NCBI GenBank assembly: GCA_001612575.1
Contig: LJRV01000194.1
Location: 42,640-106,639, forward strand
Direction: 5' to 3'
Origin: Streptobacillus notomytis
Lineage (GTDB): Bacteria > Fusobacteriota > Fusobacteriia > Fusobacteriales > Leptotrichiaceae
DNA length: 64,000 nt
The position numbers and the translations under genes were made by a program. Position 1 is the stretch's first letter. Each line of letters starts with the position of its first letter. The notes below the pieces were generated by a model that did no database searches, had not been told where the DNA came from, and was given only the letters and a program-made list of their open reading frames with translations. This document shows, piece after piece, positions 28,401-39,400 of the stretch.

Positions 28401-28428
28401 AAAAAACCAGAGAATGATCTCTGGTTTT
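28401..28428 (-). terminator. Terminator after mscL
   Basis: Perfect 11-bp stem (AAAACCAGAGA with TCTCTGGTTTT, 4-nt loop). Read on the minus strand it ends in a T-run just past the mscL stop. Confidence 0.85.
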
Positions 28429-28434
28429 GGTCAT

Positions 28435-28833
28435 TTATTTTTTTAATAAATCTCTTATTTCAGCTAATAATTCTTGATCTTTAGTTAATACAGGTTTAGC
28501 TGGTGCTGGTTCTTCAACTGGTTTTTGTTTTTTTAATTTCATTAGTGCTTTTAATACAATGAAAATTACTAAAGCAATAATTAAAAAATCAACGACATTT
28601 TGTATGAACATTCCATAATTGATTGATAAAGCAGGACTTTCACCTTCTGCAGGTTTTAATATGATTTGTAATGTTCTAAAATTAATATGTCCTAATATTA
28701 ATCCAATAACAGGCATTATTACATCATTTACTAATGAAGTAACTATTTTACCAAAAGCTCCTCCGATAATAACTCCAATCGCTAAATCTACTATATTACC
28801 TTTAGCAATAAATTCTTTGAATTCCTTTAACAT
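28435..28833 (-). CDS. mscL: Large-conductance mechanosensitive channel
   Basis: Pentameric pressure-relief channel of the inner membrane. The N-terminal helix and first membrane segment are [20 protein letters not shown] with the family GxxxGxAFG-type pore packing; [12 protein letters not shown] follows. A second membrane segment is near residues 75-98, and a charged C-terminal bundle follows a Pro/Ala-rich linker. Length 132 aa. Ribosome binding site AGGAGGAG. Monocistronic with its own promoter and terminator. Confidence 0.95.
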   Translation of the reverse strand: MLKEFKEFIAKGNIVDLAIGVIIGGAFGKIVTSLVNDVIMPVIGLILGHINFRTLQIILKPAEGESPALSINYGMFIQNVVDFLIIALVIFIVLKALMKLKKQKPVEEPAPAKPVLTKDQELLAEIRDLLKK

Positions 28834-28864
28834 AATCTCCTCCTAATTTTCATATTATTAATAT

Positions 28865-28893
28865 ATTATACAGTAAAAACAAATACATTTCAA
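28865..28893 (-). promoter_or_regulatory. Promoter for mscL
   Basis: On the minus strand TTGAAA, a 17-bp spacer and TATAAT. Confidence 0.7.
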
Positions 28894-28959
28894 CCGTACT
28901 TTATTTTTAGATATATTTATGATAGAATATAAAAATAAATACCATTATGGAGAGGTAAG

Positions 28960-30759
28960 ATGTCAGATATAAGATTAAAAAGAAATTTTTCAATTATTGC
29001 ACATATAGATCACGGAAAATCTACAATTGCAGATAGATTATTAGAAATAACAGGAACCGTAAGTCAAAGAGAAATGAAAGAACAATTATTAGATAGTATG
29101 GATCTTGAAAGAGAGAAAGGAATTACAATTAAGGCACAAGCTGTTACTTTAAATTATAGAGCAAAAGATGGAAAAGAGTATGAATTAAATTTAATAGATA
29201 CTCCTGGACATGTTGACTTTATATATGAAGTATCAAGATCTCTTGCAGCATGTGATGGTGCTTTACTTGTAGTTGATGCAGCTCAAGGAATAGAAGCTCA
29301 AACACTTGCCAATGTTTATTTGGCATTAGAAAATGATTTAGAGATACTTCCAGTTATAAATAAAATAGATTTACCATCAGCTGATCCAGATAAAGTAATG
29401 CTAGAAATTGAAGATGTAATTGGTTTACCAACTGATAATTCTGTGCTTGTTTCTGGTAAAACTGGAATTGGTATAGATGATTTATTAGAAGGTATAGTTA
29501 AATATATCCCTGAACCACAAGGAGATATTAATAAACCGTTGAAAGCATTGATTTTTGATTCACATTATGATGATTTTAGAGGAGTAATTACATACATTAG
29601 AGTACTAGATGGTTCTATTAAAAAAGGTGAAAAAATAAAGATAATGTCAACTAATAAAGAATTTGAGGTACTAGAGGTAGGAGTATTTTCTCCTAAAATG
29701 AAAGAAAAAGAATTGTTAGATGCTGGTTCTGTTGGATATATAATTACGGGGATTAAATCTATTAAAGATACACAAATTGGTGATACTATAACTACTGTTA
29801 AAGATCCTACTGAAGTTGCATTAGATGGATATAGACCAGCACAAAGTATGGTTTTTGCAGGAGTTTATCCAATTTCTACAGATGATTATGAAGATTTAAG
29901 GGAAGCCTTAGAAAAATTACAATTAAATGATGCTTCATTAACATATCAGCCTGAAACTTCTTTAGCTTTAGGATTTGGTTTCCGTTGTGGATTCCTTGGA
30001 CTATTACATATGGAAATTATAGTTGAGAGACTTAGAAGAGAATTTGGTATTGATTTAATTTCTACAGCACCTTCTGTTGAATACCATGTTACAGTAGAAG
30101 GTACAAATAATATGTTAATTATTGATAATCCAGCTGAATTTCCTGAAGGAAGAAAACATATTGAAGAACCATATATTAAAGGAACTATTATTGTACCTAA
30201 AGATTATGTTGGTAATGTTATGGAATTATGTCAAGAAAAACGTGGAACATTTGTAAATATGAGCTTTTTAGATGAAAATAGATCTATGATAGTATATGAT
30301 TTACCTTTAGCTGAAATAGTTATAGATTTTTATGATAAATTAAAATCAAGAACTAAGGGTTATGCATCTTTTGAATATGAAATGATAGGATTTAGAGAAT
30401 CTAATTTAGTAAAAATAGATATTTTAGTAAGTGGACAAGCGGTAGATGCATTTTCATTTATAGCACATAGTGATAACGCATATTATAGAGGAAGATATAT
30501 AGTTGAAAAATTAAAAGAAGTAATACCAAGACAACAATTTGAAATTCCATTACAAGCAGCATTAGGTACTAAAGTAATTGCCAGAGAAACAGTAAAAGCT
30601 TTAAGAAAAAATGTATTAGCTAAATGTTACGGTGGAGATATTACTCGTAAGAAAAAATTATTAGAAAAACAAAAAGAAGGTAAAAAACGTATGAAGGCTA
30701 TAGGAAATGTTGAAATACCGCAAGAGGCATTTTTATCAGTTCTTAAATTAAATGATTAA
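28960..30759 (+). CDS. lepA: Elongation factor 4 (LepA)
   Basis: Ribosome-associated GTPase related to EF-G. The G domain has AHIDHGKST at residues 14-22, DTPGHVDF, and [13 protein letters not shown]. The LepA-specific C-terminal domain ([22 protein letters not shown]) is intact. Length 599 aa is standard. Ribosome binding site GGAGAGGT. An extended -10 (TGATAGAAT) near 28920-28928 may be its promoter, divergent from mscL. Followed 9 nt later by an exonuclease gene. Confidence 0.96.
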   Translation: MSDIRLKRNFSIIAHIDHGKSTIADRLLEITGTVSQREMKEQLLDSMDLEREKGITIKAQAVTLNYRAKDGKEYELNLIDTPGHVDFIYEVSRSLAACDGALLVVDAAQGIEAQTLANVYLALENDLEILPVINKIDLPSADPDKVMLEIEDVIGLPTDNSVLVSGKTGIGIDDLLEGIVKYIPEPQGDINKPLKALIFDSHYDDFRGVITYIRVLDGSIKKGEKIKIMSTNKEFEVLEVGVFSPKMKEKELLDAGSVGYIITGIKSIKDTQIGDTITTVKDPTEVALDGYRPAQSMVFAGVYPISTDDYEDLREALEKLQLNDASLTYQPETSLALGFGFRCGFLGLLHMEIIVERLRREFGIDLISTAPSVEYHVTVEGTNNMLIIDNPAEFPEGRKHIEEPYIKGTIIVPKDYVGNVMELCQEKRGTFVNMSFLDENRSMIVYDLPLAEIVIDFYDKLKSRTKGYASFEYEMIGFRESNLVKIDILVSGQAVDAFSFIAHSDNAYYRGRYIVEKLKEVIPRQQFEIPLQAALGTKVIARETVKALRKNVLAKCYGGDITRKKKLLEKQKEGKKRMKAIGNVEIPQEAFLSVLKLND

Positions 30760-30768
30760 GGGGGAAAA

Positions 30769-31386
30769 ATGATAAAAAAAATTATATTTTTTGATGTTGA
30801 AACTAATGGCGTAAATCCAAGTGATTCTGTTTTATCAATTTCAGCAATGAAAGTTACATATGATACTGTTACAAATAAAATGGTAAAACTTGATGAATTT
30901 GATAGATTTTATTTTAGGAATGAAGGAGAAGAGCCAAATTTTGATGCTTTAAATGTTAATGGTTTATTTGATGATGAAATAGAAAGAAGAAGAAGTTTAT
31001 CACCAATTGAATATCCTAAAACATTTAATGAAGATATAAATAATTTTTTTGAATTTTGTGATAATGCAGAACATTTTGTTGCTCATAATATTAGATTTGA
31101 TAGACAATTTATCCCTTTTAAACTTAAATATCAATTTGATACAATGTTAGAAAATATAGATATTGTTAAAATTCCAAGTAATAATTATTATTCATCATTT
31201 AAATGGCCAAAGTTAATGGAATGTGCAAATTATTATAATATACCAATTGATGAAAAAGAATTACATAATAGTATGTATGATGTTGTTATTATGGGAAGAG
31301 TTATGTTTAAAATGCTTAAAGATAATGATGGAATAAAAAAAGTAAGGAGATTTTTAGTTGATAATATTTCAACTAATTTTAAATAA
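30769..31386 (+). CDS. DnaQ-like 3'-5' exonuclease
   Basis: DEDDh-type exonuclease fold. Exo I FFDVETNG supplies Asp9 and Glu11; Exo II HNIRFDRQF is near residue 105; Exo III is ELHNSMYDVVIMGRVM with the HxAxxD-type His and Asp. Length 205 aa, with no polymerase or other domain. It could proofread or process RNA or DNA; a specific role is not visible. Cotranscribed with lepA and the following channel gene by spacing. Confidence 0.85.
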   Translation: MIKKIIFFDVETNGVNPSDSVLSISAMKVTYDTVTNKMVKLDEFDRFYFRNEGEEPNFDALNVNGLFDDEIERRRSLSPIEYPKTFNEDINNFFEFCDNAEHFVAHNIRFDRQFIPFKLKYQFDTMLENIDIVKIPSNNYYSSFKWPKLMECANYYNIPIDEKELHNSMYDVVIMGRVMFKMLKDNDGIKKVRRFLVDNISTNFK

Positions 31387-31387
31387 T

Positions 31388-32020
31388 ATGGATTTTAAGA
31401 CTTTTATTTATTTAGCTAATTTATTGGGTATAATTTCTTTTGCATTATCAGGAATTTTTAAGGGGATAAAGTATAATCATGATTTATTTGGTGTTACATT
31501 ACTTGCAATAATCACATCTGTTGGTGGTGGAGTAATGAGAGATGTACTATTAAATAAAATACCAAATGCATTAATAAATCCACAAGATATATATGTTGCA
31601 GTAATTACAACTTTAGTTATATACCTGCCTTATTTATTATTTAAACCTAAATTTGATGATAATGTAGTTAAAAAGGCAAGGAGATTAGTATTAATATCTG
31701 ATGCAGTAGGTTTATCTTTATTTGTTTCTATAGGGGCAAATATAGCTATACAAAATAGTTTAAATACTATAGGTGTTATAATTATGGCAACAATAACAGC
31801 AGTTGGCGGTGGAATATTAAGAGATATTTTAGCAAATGAGACTCCTTTTATTTTAAAAGAAGATATATATGCAATTCTTTGTGTAATTGCTGGATTTTTT
31901 TACAAAATTATGATAGTAGATTTACAATTAAATGAAATACGAACAACAATAATAATCTTTTTTATGGTATTAATTGTAAGATTAATAGTAATTAAAAAGA
32001 ATTTGAATTTACCAAAATAA
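31388..32020 (+). CDS. TRIC/UPF0126-family membrane channel
   Basis: Small membrane protein of the trimeric intracellular cation channel family. Two internal repeats, each with the hallmark SVGGGVMRDVLLNKIP (about residue 45) and AVGGGILRDILANETPF (about residue 138), are visible. About seven membrane helices in 210 aa. The start is the ATG directly after the exonuclease stop; the ribosome binding site is weak, suggesting translational coupling. Bacterial members are proposed cation channels; substrate unknown here. Confidence 0.88.
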   Translation: MDFKTFIYLANLLGIISFALSGIFKGIKYNHDLFGVTLLAIITSVGGGVMRDVLLNKIPNALINPQDIYVAVITTLVIYLPYLLFKPKFDDNVVKKARRLVLISDAVGLSLFVSIGANIAIQNSLNTIGVIIMATITAVGGGILRDILANETPFILKEDIYAILCVIAGFFYKIMIVDLQLNEIRTTIIIFFMVLIVRLIVIKKNLNLPK

Positions 32021-32043
32021 AAGTGGGCATGATGCCCACTTTT
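32021..32043. terminator. Bidirectional terminator between the channel gene and glnN
   Basis: GTGGGCA / TGCCCAC with a TGA loop, flanked by AAAA and TTTT. It serves both convergent genes; the glnN stop lies in its right arm. Confidence 0.8.
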
Positions 32044-34084
32044 ATAATGTAAATAATAGTTCAGTATATGTTGGTAAATTCCAATATTCTGCAGGAATAT
32101 TGACTTCTAAATAATCAATGATTTCTCTTATTTTATTTTCTAAATTTAAAGCATTCTTACTTAATAATTCAGCTTTTTCTTCTAATTCAATTTCATTAAT
32201 TTGTTTGATTAATTGTATTAATTCTTTTTTGTAATATATTAAATGGTTAGTATATGTTTTTAATTCTATTTGATCATCTTCAAATATTATTTTAGGAATA
32301 TATTTATATGCAAAGTTTAAAATATATTTATCTATCATATATATTAAAGTATTACATTCAGTAAGTCTATTACTTACATATATATTCAAGAATGCTATGT
32401 ATCTTGCTTGGCATTCAATTTTATTTAAAATATTATTAGATTCAAACATATAAATGATTTCTTCATTTAAATAATACTTTAAAGCTTCAAAAGTATTTGA
32501 AATATTTTTTAGCCCTCTTTTTTGAGCTTCTTCATGCCATTTTTTACTATAACCATCACCATTAAATATTATTCTACTATGATTTTTAAATGTATCAGAA
32601 ATTATATCGTTTATAGTTTTTTCTATATCTTTTGATTTTTCTAATTTATCTGCATATTCATTTAATACAGTAGAAACTACTGCATTAATAACCATAGATG
32701 TATTAGCAGGAGATGAAGTAGAACCTGGCATTCTAAACTCGAATTTATTACCAGTAAAGGCAAAAGGAGAAGTTCTATTTCTATCATCAAAATCTTGATT
32801 TATATTTATCATTGTAACTTTCTTTTTAATTTCCTCATCTTTTTTTGAATAAATAATTTTATTATCAACAATATGTAATTTAGCATTTTTGAATTTTTCA
32901 GTTAAATGTGAACCTAAAAATACTGATATTATACTTGGAGGAGCTTCATGACCGCCTAGTCTATAATCATTAGAACAACTTGATATCATACTTCTTAATA
33001 CAGGGTAATATCTATCTATAGCTTCTATAACAGCAGAAAGAAATACCATAAAAGTAGGTGATTTTGGATCAAAAAGATTAACACCTGTATCTGTAGCTAA
33101 ACTCCAATTATTATGCTTACCTGATCCATTAACATAAGAGAAAGGTTTCTCATGTAATAAAGCAACAAAGTCATGTTTTAATGCCAATTTTTCAAGAGTT
33201 TCCATAACAATATGATTTTGATCTGCAGCAAGGTTTGCAACATCAAATATAGACGCTATTTCAAATTGATTAGGTGCAACTTCATTATGTCTTGTTTTAG
33301 CTGAAACCCCTATTTTCCATAATTCATAATCAAGGTTAGCCATAAAATTGATAACTTTATCTTTAATTTTTCCATAATAATGGAATGAACTTTCTTGATT
33401 TTTAGGTGTTTTAGCACCAAATAATGTACGTCCTGTAAACATAATATCTTTTCTTTTATCGAAATGTTCTTTTTTAATCAAAAAGTATTCTTGTTCAACA
33501 CCAAGAGTAGGTATAACATTTTTTATTTCAGTATAACCAAGTAAATTTAACACTCTAGTAGCTGATTTATTAATAGCATTCATTGATCTTAATAGAGGAA
33601 GTTTTTTATCTAAAGCTTCACCATTATATGAAATAAAAGATGTAGGTATATATAAAGTGGCTCCAATTTCATTTTCTTTAATAAAAGGTGGTGAATTTGT
33701 ATCCCAGACTGTATAACCTCTTGCTTCAAAAGTAGATCTTAATCCACCATTAGGAAATGATGAAGCATCTGATTCACCTTTAATTAAATTTGAACCTGAG
33801 AATCTATAAATAAAATCTTTATCACCATTTGGTTCAATAAATGAATCATGTTTTTCAGCAGTTAATTCAGTTAATGGTTGGAACCAATGACAAAAATGAG
33901 TGGCATTTCTTTTAGTAGCCCAATCTTTAATGGCATTGGCAATCAATTCAGCATTTTCTTTAGTAAGCTCTATTTCGCCTTTTTGAACCTTTTTAAATTC
34001 TTCAAAAACCTTTTTAGGTACACGTTTTTTTAAATTACTTTCAGTAAAGGCATTTTCGCCAAAAATTTTCATAATATTTTCCAT
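32042..34084 (-). CDS. glnN: Glutamine synthetase type III
   Basis: ATP-dependent synthesis of glutamine from glutamate and ammonia. The GSIII-specific N-terminus (FGENAFTESNLKKRVPKKVF) and THFCHWFQPLT are present, as are VEQEYFLI, HNEVAPNQFE and GSGKHNNWS, which hold the metal and glutamate ligands. Length 680 aa is a little under the usual 690-730. The start is the ATG at 34084, with AAAGG about 11 nt upstream. This is the only nitrogen-assimilation gene in the window. It is separated from the upstream NlpC gene by a terminator. Confidence 0.95.
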   Translation of the reverse strand: MENIMKIFGENAFTESNLKKRVPKKVFEEFKKVQKGEIELTKENAELIANAIKDWATKRNATHFCHWFQPLTELTAEKHDSFIEPNGDKDFIYRFSGSNLIKGESDASSFPNGGLRSTFEARGYTVWDTNSPPFIKENEIGATLYIPTSFISYNGEALDKKLPLLRSMNAINKSATRVLNLLGYTEIKNVIPTLGVEQEYFLIKKEHFDKRKDIMFTGRTLFGAKTPKNQESSFHYYGKIKDKVINFMANLDYELWKIGVSAKTRHNEVAPNQFEIASIFDVANLAADQNHIVMETLEKLALKHDFVALLHEKPFSYVNGSGKHNNWSLATDTGVNLFDPKSPTFMVFLSAVIEAIDRYYPVLRSMISSCSNDYRLGGHEAPPSIISVFLGSHLTEKFKNAKLHIVDNKIIYSKKDEEIKKKVTMININQDFDDRNRTSPFAFTGNKFEFRMPGSTSSPANTSMVINAVVSTVLNEYADKLEKSKDIEKTINDIISDTFKNHSRIIFNGDGYSKKWHEEAQKRGLKNISNTFEALKYYLNEEIIYMFESNNILNKIECQARYIAFLNIYVSNRLTECNTLIYMIDKYILNFAYKYIPKIIFEDDQIELKTYTNHLIYYKKELIQLIKQINEIELEEKAELLSKNALNLENKIREIIDYLEVNIPAEYWNLPTYTELLFTL

Positions 34085-34125
34085 TTAATATCAAACCTTT
34101 CATTTTTTATAACCAACACTAAACA

Positions 34126-34151
34126 TTAAAAAAAACTGCGACAAAGCAGTT
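34126..34151 (-). terminator. Terminator after the NlpC/P60 gene
   Basis: On the minus strand AACTGC / GCAGTT with a 6-nt loop, followed by a run of eight T. Confidence 0.85.
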
Positions 34152-34153
34152 GA

Positions 34154-34675
34154 CTAAAAGGGCGAAATAGCCCATTTGAATTTTTTCTTATAAAATCCTT
34201 CAGCAATTGTTGAAATTGTAACTTTCTTTTGTGCAGAAGATGCATGAATAAATTCATTATTACCAATATATATACCAACATGATTAATGTTTTTACCTTT
34301 ATTTGATGTATTAAAAAATAGCAGATCTCCTATTTTAAGATCTTCAGTATTTATTTTTGGTGAATAATTAGCCATATCTTTTGAAACACGAGGTAAAGTA
34401 ATAGAGCTATTTTTTGAAAATACATAATTTACAAATCCAGAACAGTCAAATTTAGTAGGCCCTATAGCTCCCCAAGAATATGGTTTATTTAGATTTGTTT
34501 TTGCAAATTCAATAATTTTATCTCTTAAAACTATTTCATTATCATTTGATATTTCAATATTTTTATCAGACATAGTAATTAATTCATCTAATATTGTATT
34601 TAATCTTTCATCCACTTCATTTTGAGTAAATGAAAGAAGTGAAAGTAAAGATAAAAATATAATAAATTTTTTCAT
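34154..34675 (-). CDS. Secreted NlpC/P60 cell-wall peptidase
   Basis: Signal peptide at the N-terminus (MKKFIIFLSLLSLLSF), then a short charged linker and the NlpC/P60 domain (about residues 50-173). The catalytic Cys is in KFDCSGFVNYVF, the His in NHVGIYIG, and the third polar residue in FIHAS. These enzymes cleave peptide bonds in peptidoglycan stems. Length 173 aa, with no SH3 or LysM anchoring domain. It has its own consensus promoter, divergent from the thymidine kinase gene. Confidence 0.93.
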   Translation of the reverse strand: MKKFIIFLSLLSLLSFTQNEVDERLNTILDELITMSDKNIEISNDNEIVLRDKIIEFAKTNLNKPYSWGAIGPTKFDCSGFVNYVFSKNSSITLPRVSKDMANYSPKINTEDLKIGDLLFFNTSNKGKNINHVGIYIGNNEFIHASSAQKKVTISTIAEGFYKKKFKWAISPF

Positions 34676-34694
34676 ATCTACCTCCTTTCGGGAA

Positions 34695-34723
34695 ATTATA
34701 TATCATTATAATAAAGATGTCAA
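34695..34723 (-). promoter_or_regulatory. Promoter for the NlpC/P60 gene
   Basis: On the minus strand TTGACA, a 17-bp spacer and TATAAT: full consensus. Confidence 0.8.
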
Positions 34724-34751
34724 ATAATTATCAGATAAAAATAATTTGTTA

Positions 34752-34779
34752 TTGTTTATGTAAACTTTTATGATATAAT
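34752..34779 (+). promoter_or_regulatory. Promoter for the thymidine kinase gene
   Basis: TTGTTT, a 16-bp spacer and TATAAT with TGA immediately upstream (extended -10). Confidence 0.6.
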
Positions 34780-34790
34780 AATAAGAAAGG

Positions 34791-34824
34791 AAAGGAGATT
34801 GATTAGTAATCAAAAATATATATG
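34791..34824 (+). promoter_or_regulatory. Unusually spaced ribosome binding site with hairpin before tdk
   Basis: AAAGGAGA (34791-34798) lies 23 nt from the only possible ATG (34822); in-frame TAG and TAA at 34804-34809 rule out an earlier start. Between them TTGATT / AATCAA with a 3-nt loop (34799-34813) can fold, leaving 8 nt between the hairpin base and the ATG. Folding would bring the site to a normal distance. Confidence 0.6.
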
Positions 34825-35874
34825 TTTTTAAAAAATAGTGATAATGTAGGAAGACTTGAAGTAATTTGTGGAAGTATGTTTTCTGGTAAGAGTGAAGAAT
34901 TAATTAGAAGATTGAGAAGAGAAACATTTACAAAACAAAATGTTTTAATTTTTAAACATTCAATAGATAGAAGATATGGAGAAAATGGTATTTTTTCTCA
35001 TAACCAAGATAGTATAGGAGCAGTTCCTGTTTCAAATGTACTTGAAATGGAAAATATAATTTCTAAATATCCAGACGTTGAAGTTATTGGAATAGATGAG
35101 GTTCAATTTTTTGGACAAGAAGTTGTAGAATTTTGTAATAAATACGTTAATATTGGTAAAAGAGTTATTGTTGCTGGACTTGATTTAGATTTTAAGGCAG
35201 AACCATTTTATCCTATGCCTGAATTGTTAACCTATGCTGATTCTATTACTAAATTAAAAGCAATATGTATGGTTTGTGGAAAAGAAGCTTATGCAAGTCA
35301 AAGACTTATAAACGGAGAACCAGCATTTAAAGATGATCCTATAGTAATGGTTGGAGCAAGTGAAAATTATGAAGCAAGATGTAGAAGGCATCATATTGTA
35401 AGAGATAGAAAAGATAACAGGGCTAAAATATATTTCCTATTTGGTACTGATATAAATGCTGGAAAAGAAGAGGTTGAAAAATTCATATCAAGCAAAAATT
35501 CTAATGCTAAAACTAAGTCAATTAGTATATTTAAAAATGAAGAAACTGTAATTGATTTAAGAAATAGAATTGAAAAAATATCATATGAATGCGATATATT
35601 ATTTATAAGAATAATTAAAAGTCCATTAATGCCAATAGAAGGAGATTATAGTATTATTGATTTGATGTCAGAATATAGAAAAATATCATCAGTAATTTTA
35701 ATTTCAAGAAATAGGCGTGGAATGATAAATGAGGTATTAATATCTCATGAAACTATTAGAAAAGCAGATTTAAATTTAGATGGTATATATTTTACTCCAT
35801 CTGAAAATCCAGAAAATGAAAAAAATATAGATTATATAGAAAAAATAATAAATGCCAAAGCATTAATAATTTAA
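34822..35874 (+). CDS. tdk: Thymidine kinase with C-terminal dethiobiotin-synthetase-like domain
   Basis: Residues 1-197 are a complete type II thymidine kinase, which phosphorylates thymidine with ATP. Walker A GSMFSGKS is at 17-24, the catalytic Glu is in IDEVQFF (91-97), and the zinc ligands are C149, C152, C187 and H190. The usual enzyme stops there. Here about 150 residues follow. They open YFLFGTDINAGKEE (204-217), which resembles the GTDxxxGKT P-loop of dethiobiotin synthetase with Thr replaced. VILISRNRRGMINEVLISHETIR (291-313) also fits that fold. The tail's P-loop is degenerate, so it may bind nucleotide without catalysis. The tail's family assignment is by eye. Confidence 0.85.
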   Translation: MFLKNSDNVGRLEVICGSMFSGKSEELIRRLRRETFTKQNVLIFKHSIDRRYGENGIFSHNQDSIGAVPVSNVLEMENIISKYPDVEVIGIDEVQFFGQEVVEFCNKYVNIGKRVIVAGLDLDFKAEPFYPMPELLTYADSITKLKAICMVCGKEAYASQRLINGEPAFKDDPIVMVGASENYEARCRRHHIVRDRKDNRAKIYFLFGTDINAGKEEVEKFISSKNSNAKTKSISIFKNEETVIDLRNRIEKISYECDILFIRIIKSPLMPIEGDYSIIDLMSEYRKISSVILISRNRRGMINEVLISHETIRKADLNLDGIYFTPSENPENEKNIDYIEKIINAKALII

Positions 35875-35887
35875 GGAGGAAATGATT

Positions 35888-36409
35888 ATGAAAAAAGTTA
35901 TAGCATTATTATTTGTGGTTAGTTCGTTAAATAGTTTTTCATATACAAGACTATCATCAGATGAGTATTTAAATGGAATATTTACAAGTAGAGCAACTAA
36001 AGAAATAATGAATGGCTCTTTTGATTACTATAATGATCTAGCTGTTGTATCAGATAGATTAGCGACTTTAGATAATGTTAAAGCTGATGCGCTATCGGGA
36101 TTAAAAAATTCAATTAATGATTATTCGCTTACTAAATTAAAATCATTATTTGAGGAAGTTAAGTTATCAGGTAAAAACTTTGATTATGCTACTATGAAGA
36201 TGATGGCTGAAGAAATATCAAAAAAAATAATAGATGAACAAAAATATGAAATTGCTAAGACTGTAGAATTAAAAAACAGTAATAAATACTTAATTTTAGC
36301 TAAGATATCAAAAAAAGATGTTGAAAAAATTACTGTAGAGCATTTTAGAAAAAGATTATTTAATGTTGTACAAAGATTAAATGATTATTATCATGAATTA
36401 GGGAAATAA
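35888..36409 (+). CDS. Exported protein of unknown function (173 aa)
   Basis: Signal peptide MKKVIALLFVVSSLNSFSY, then about 150 residues of mostly helical, charged sequence. I do not recognise a domain. The ATG at 35888 is preferred to 35882 because AAGGAGGAAATGATT gives normal spacing. It begins 7 nt after tdk and ends 3 nt before a large FtsX-like permease, so the three are probably one transcript. A periplasmic helper for the permease is possible but only inferred from position. Confidence 0.75.
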   Translation: MKKVIALLFVVSSLNSFSYTRLSSDEYLNGIFTSRATKEIMNGSFDYYNDLAVVSDRLATLDNVKADALSGLKNSINDYSLTKLKSLFEEVKLSGKNFDYATMKMMAEEISKKIIDEQKYEIAKTVELKNSNKYLILAKISKKDVEKITVEHFRKRLFNVVQRLNDYYHELGK

Positions 36410-36412
36410 TAT

Positions 36413-39400
36413 ATGAAAACGAATAATAAAGATATTATTCGTGAAATTTTTAAATCTAAAACAAGATTTTTGGCAATATTTATTATTAATTTATTAGGTA
36501 TTTCAACTTTTATTGGTTTAAATGTTTTAAGCAAAGACATGTATAAAACTATAGACACTTTATATAATATTAGTAATGTTGCTGATGTTACAGTAAGTTC
36601 AAATATTGCGTTAAATCAGGATGATTTAAAAATTTTGAATAATTTAGAATATGTGTCAGATATAGAATATGGATATAATGAAGAAATATATATAGATAAT
36701 AGCAAAGATATATTAAATTTAAAGAATATTCCTGAAAAAATTTCTAAACTTAAATTAATTAAAGGGCGTTTTCCAGATTCAATTAATGAAATAATTATAG
36801 AATATCAATTAAAAGATAAATATGTTATTAATGAAAAAATAAATGGAAAATTTAAGATTGTTGGATATTATGAAAATGTCGAAAATAGGTTACTTAATTC
36901 GAAAGTTCAAGCATTTAAGGGATATAATGTCTCAAGTGTTAATGGATACACCTTAAAAAAGTATTTTAAAGATAGAGAATACAGTTTTGCAAATATTAAA
37001 CTTAAAACAGATTTTAGTACATATAAATCAGAGTATAATGAATATGTTTTTGAAAAGAAAATTGACATTCAAAATAAGATATATAAAAATTCTAAAATGA
37101 AGTTAGAAGAATTTTTATCCGAGAAATATGAAAATATTAATTCAGGAAAAAAGAAAATAGAAGATGCTAAAAATGAAATAATAGAAAATGAAAACAAGAT
37201 TATAAAAGCTAAAAATGAGATAAAACTAGCAGAGAAAAAACTTGTTTCAAATATTAATGAATTTGAGGGAGCATACGATAAATTCTATAATAATGAAATT
37301 AAAATTAATAATAAAAAGGCTGAATTAATAAAACGACAACACGATTTAAAAGAAAGTTTATCAAAAGTTGAAGAAGGCTTAAAAGAATTAGAAATAAATA
37401 AAGGTAAAATCAATAGTGGTTTAGGTGAAATAGAAAAAGGATTTCTTGTTATAAATGAAAATCAGAAAAAAATAGAAGATTCAAAAAAAGAAGTTTTTAA
37501 GAATAAAGAATATGTTGCTTCTTTAAAATCTAGTATTTTTGTATCAAAAAAAAGAATAGAAAATAGTAAAAATAAGATAGAACAAGCTATAAAAGATATA
37601 GAACTAGGAGAAAATAAACTTAAAACTGAATTTGAAAATTTAAAAGATAAAAAATCTGAATTAATTAAAAATTTAACTTTTATTGAAAATAAAAAAAATG
37701 AATTAGAATATAATAAGAAAAAAATTAATGATGGATTAAATCATATTAAAATTGGAATAGAAAAACTTGAAGAAGGTAATAAAAGGTTAATAGAAGAAAA
37801 AAATAAGTTTAATACTGAATATGATAAAAATTTAGATGAAATAAATAAGGGTAAAAAAGAAATTCAAAATAGTAAAAATAAAATAAAAAATGCTGAAAAA
37901 ATTTTTGAAAAAGAAAAGGTTAAGGTAAATAAAACAATAGAAAAAACTTTAAATGATATAAATATAAATGAACGTAAATTAAAATCATTAAATTTAATAT
38001 ACTTTATTAATACAAGAATTGATAACCCAAATTATTCATCATTTATTGAAAGTGTAGAAAGTTTAAATATTATATCGAAATTATTTCCAATAATTTTTTA
38101 TTTAATAGTAATACTTGTTTCTACGACTACTATGACAAGAATGGTTGATGAGCAAAGAAACTCTATAGGTACATATATGTTTTTAGGATATTCTAAAAAA
38201 GAAATATCTAAAAAATACTATATTTATGCTTTAATACCTACTATTTTGGGAATAACTTTAGGTATTTATTTTGGAATACATTCTATTCCTAAATTTATTT
38301 ATACTGCATTTAAAGCAGGTTCTATTTCTATGTATAATGATTTATTAATTGTATTTGACATGAAAATAGTTTTAATAAGTATTTTTGCTTCAATTTTATC
38401 TACAATTTTATCAGTATACTTATCTTTAAGAAATGATTTTAATATTGAAATTGCAGATTTACTTAAACCTAAAATACCAAAACAAGGAAGCAATATTTTA
38501 CTTGAAAAAATAAAAATATTTTGGAATAATTTATCTTTTTCTAATAAAATAAGTTTAAGAAATATTTTTAGATATAAAGGTAAAATGATTATGAATATTT
38601 TAGGAATTACAGGTTGTACTGCCCTTATATTCCTTGGATTTGCAATTAAAAACTCTTTTTCAGAAATTTCTGAATTACAGTATAATAAAATAAGAAATTT
38701 TCATGCTGAGATTAATTTGAAAAATCATTTAAATAAAAATGAAATAAATAAGGTTACTGATTTAATTAATAAGGATTTCACTGTATTATCTTTAGAGAGT
38801 ATAAATGCTAAATTTTCTATTAATAGTAAGGAAAATAATATCAAGATATATATTGTAAATGATGCCAATTTAAATGATTTTTTTTATCTATCAAATAAGA
38901 TTGATGATAAAGGAGTCCTTATTTCAAAAAGAGCATTAACACTTATGGGAAAGAATATAGAAGATGAAATTTTAGTTAATGATCTTGTAGGGAATGAATA
39001 CAATTTAAATGTTTCAAATACTATAGAAAATTACCAAGGTAACTATATTTTTCTTACAAAAACATTTTATGAAAAAAATCTACAAAAAAAATATAAAGTG
39101 AATACTTTAATAGTTAAAGAGAATAATAAATCTCTTGATTATCTACTAGATTATGATGAAGTTCAATCAATATCATTAAATCGTGAATATAAAGAGGTTT
39201 TTGATAAGATTAGTGAGAGTCTTAATTTTATTGTGGTATTTATAATTTTGTTATCGGCACTTTTATCTGTTGTTGTTACATATAATTTATTAGAAATAAA
39301 TGTAAATGAAAGACAAAGAGAACTTGCCACTATAAAGGTTATAGGATTTTTTTCAAGAGAGGTTTCACTATATATTTATAAAGAAATATTTATTCTTACT

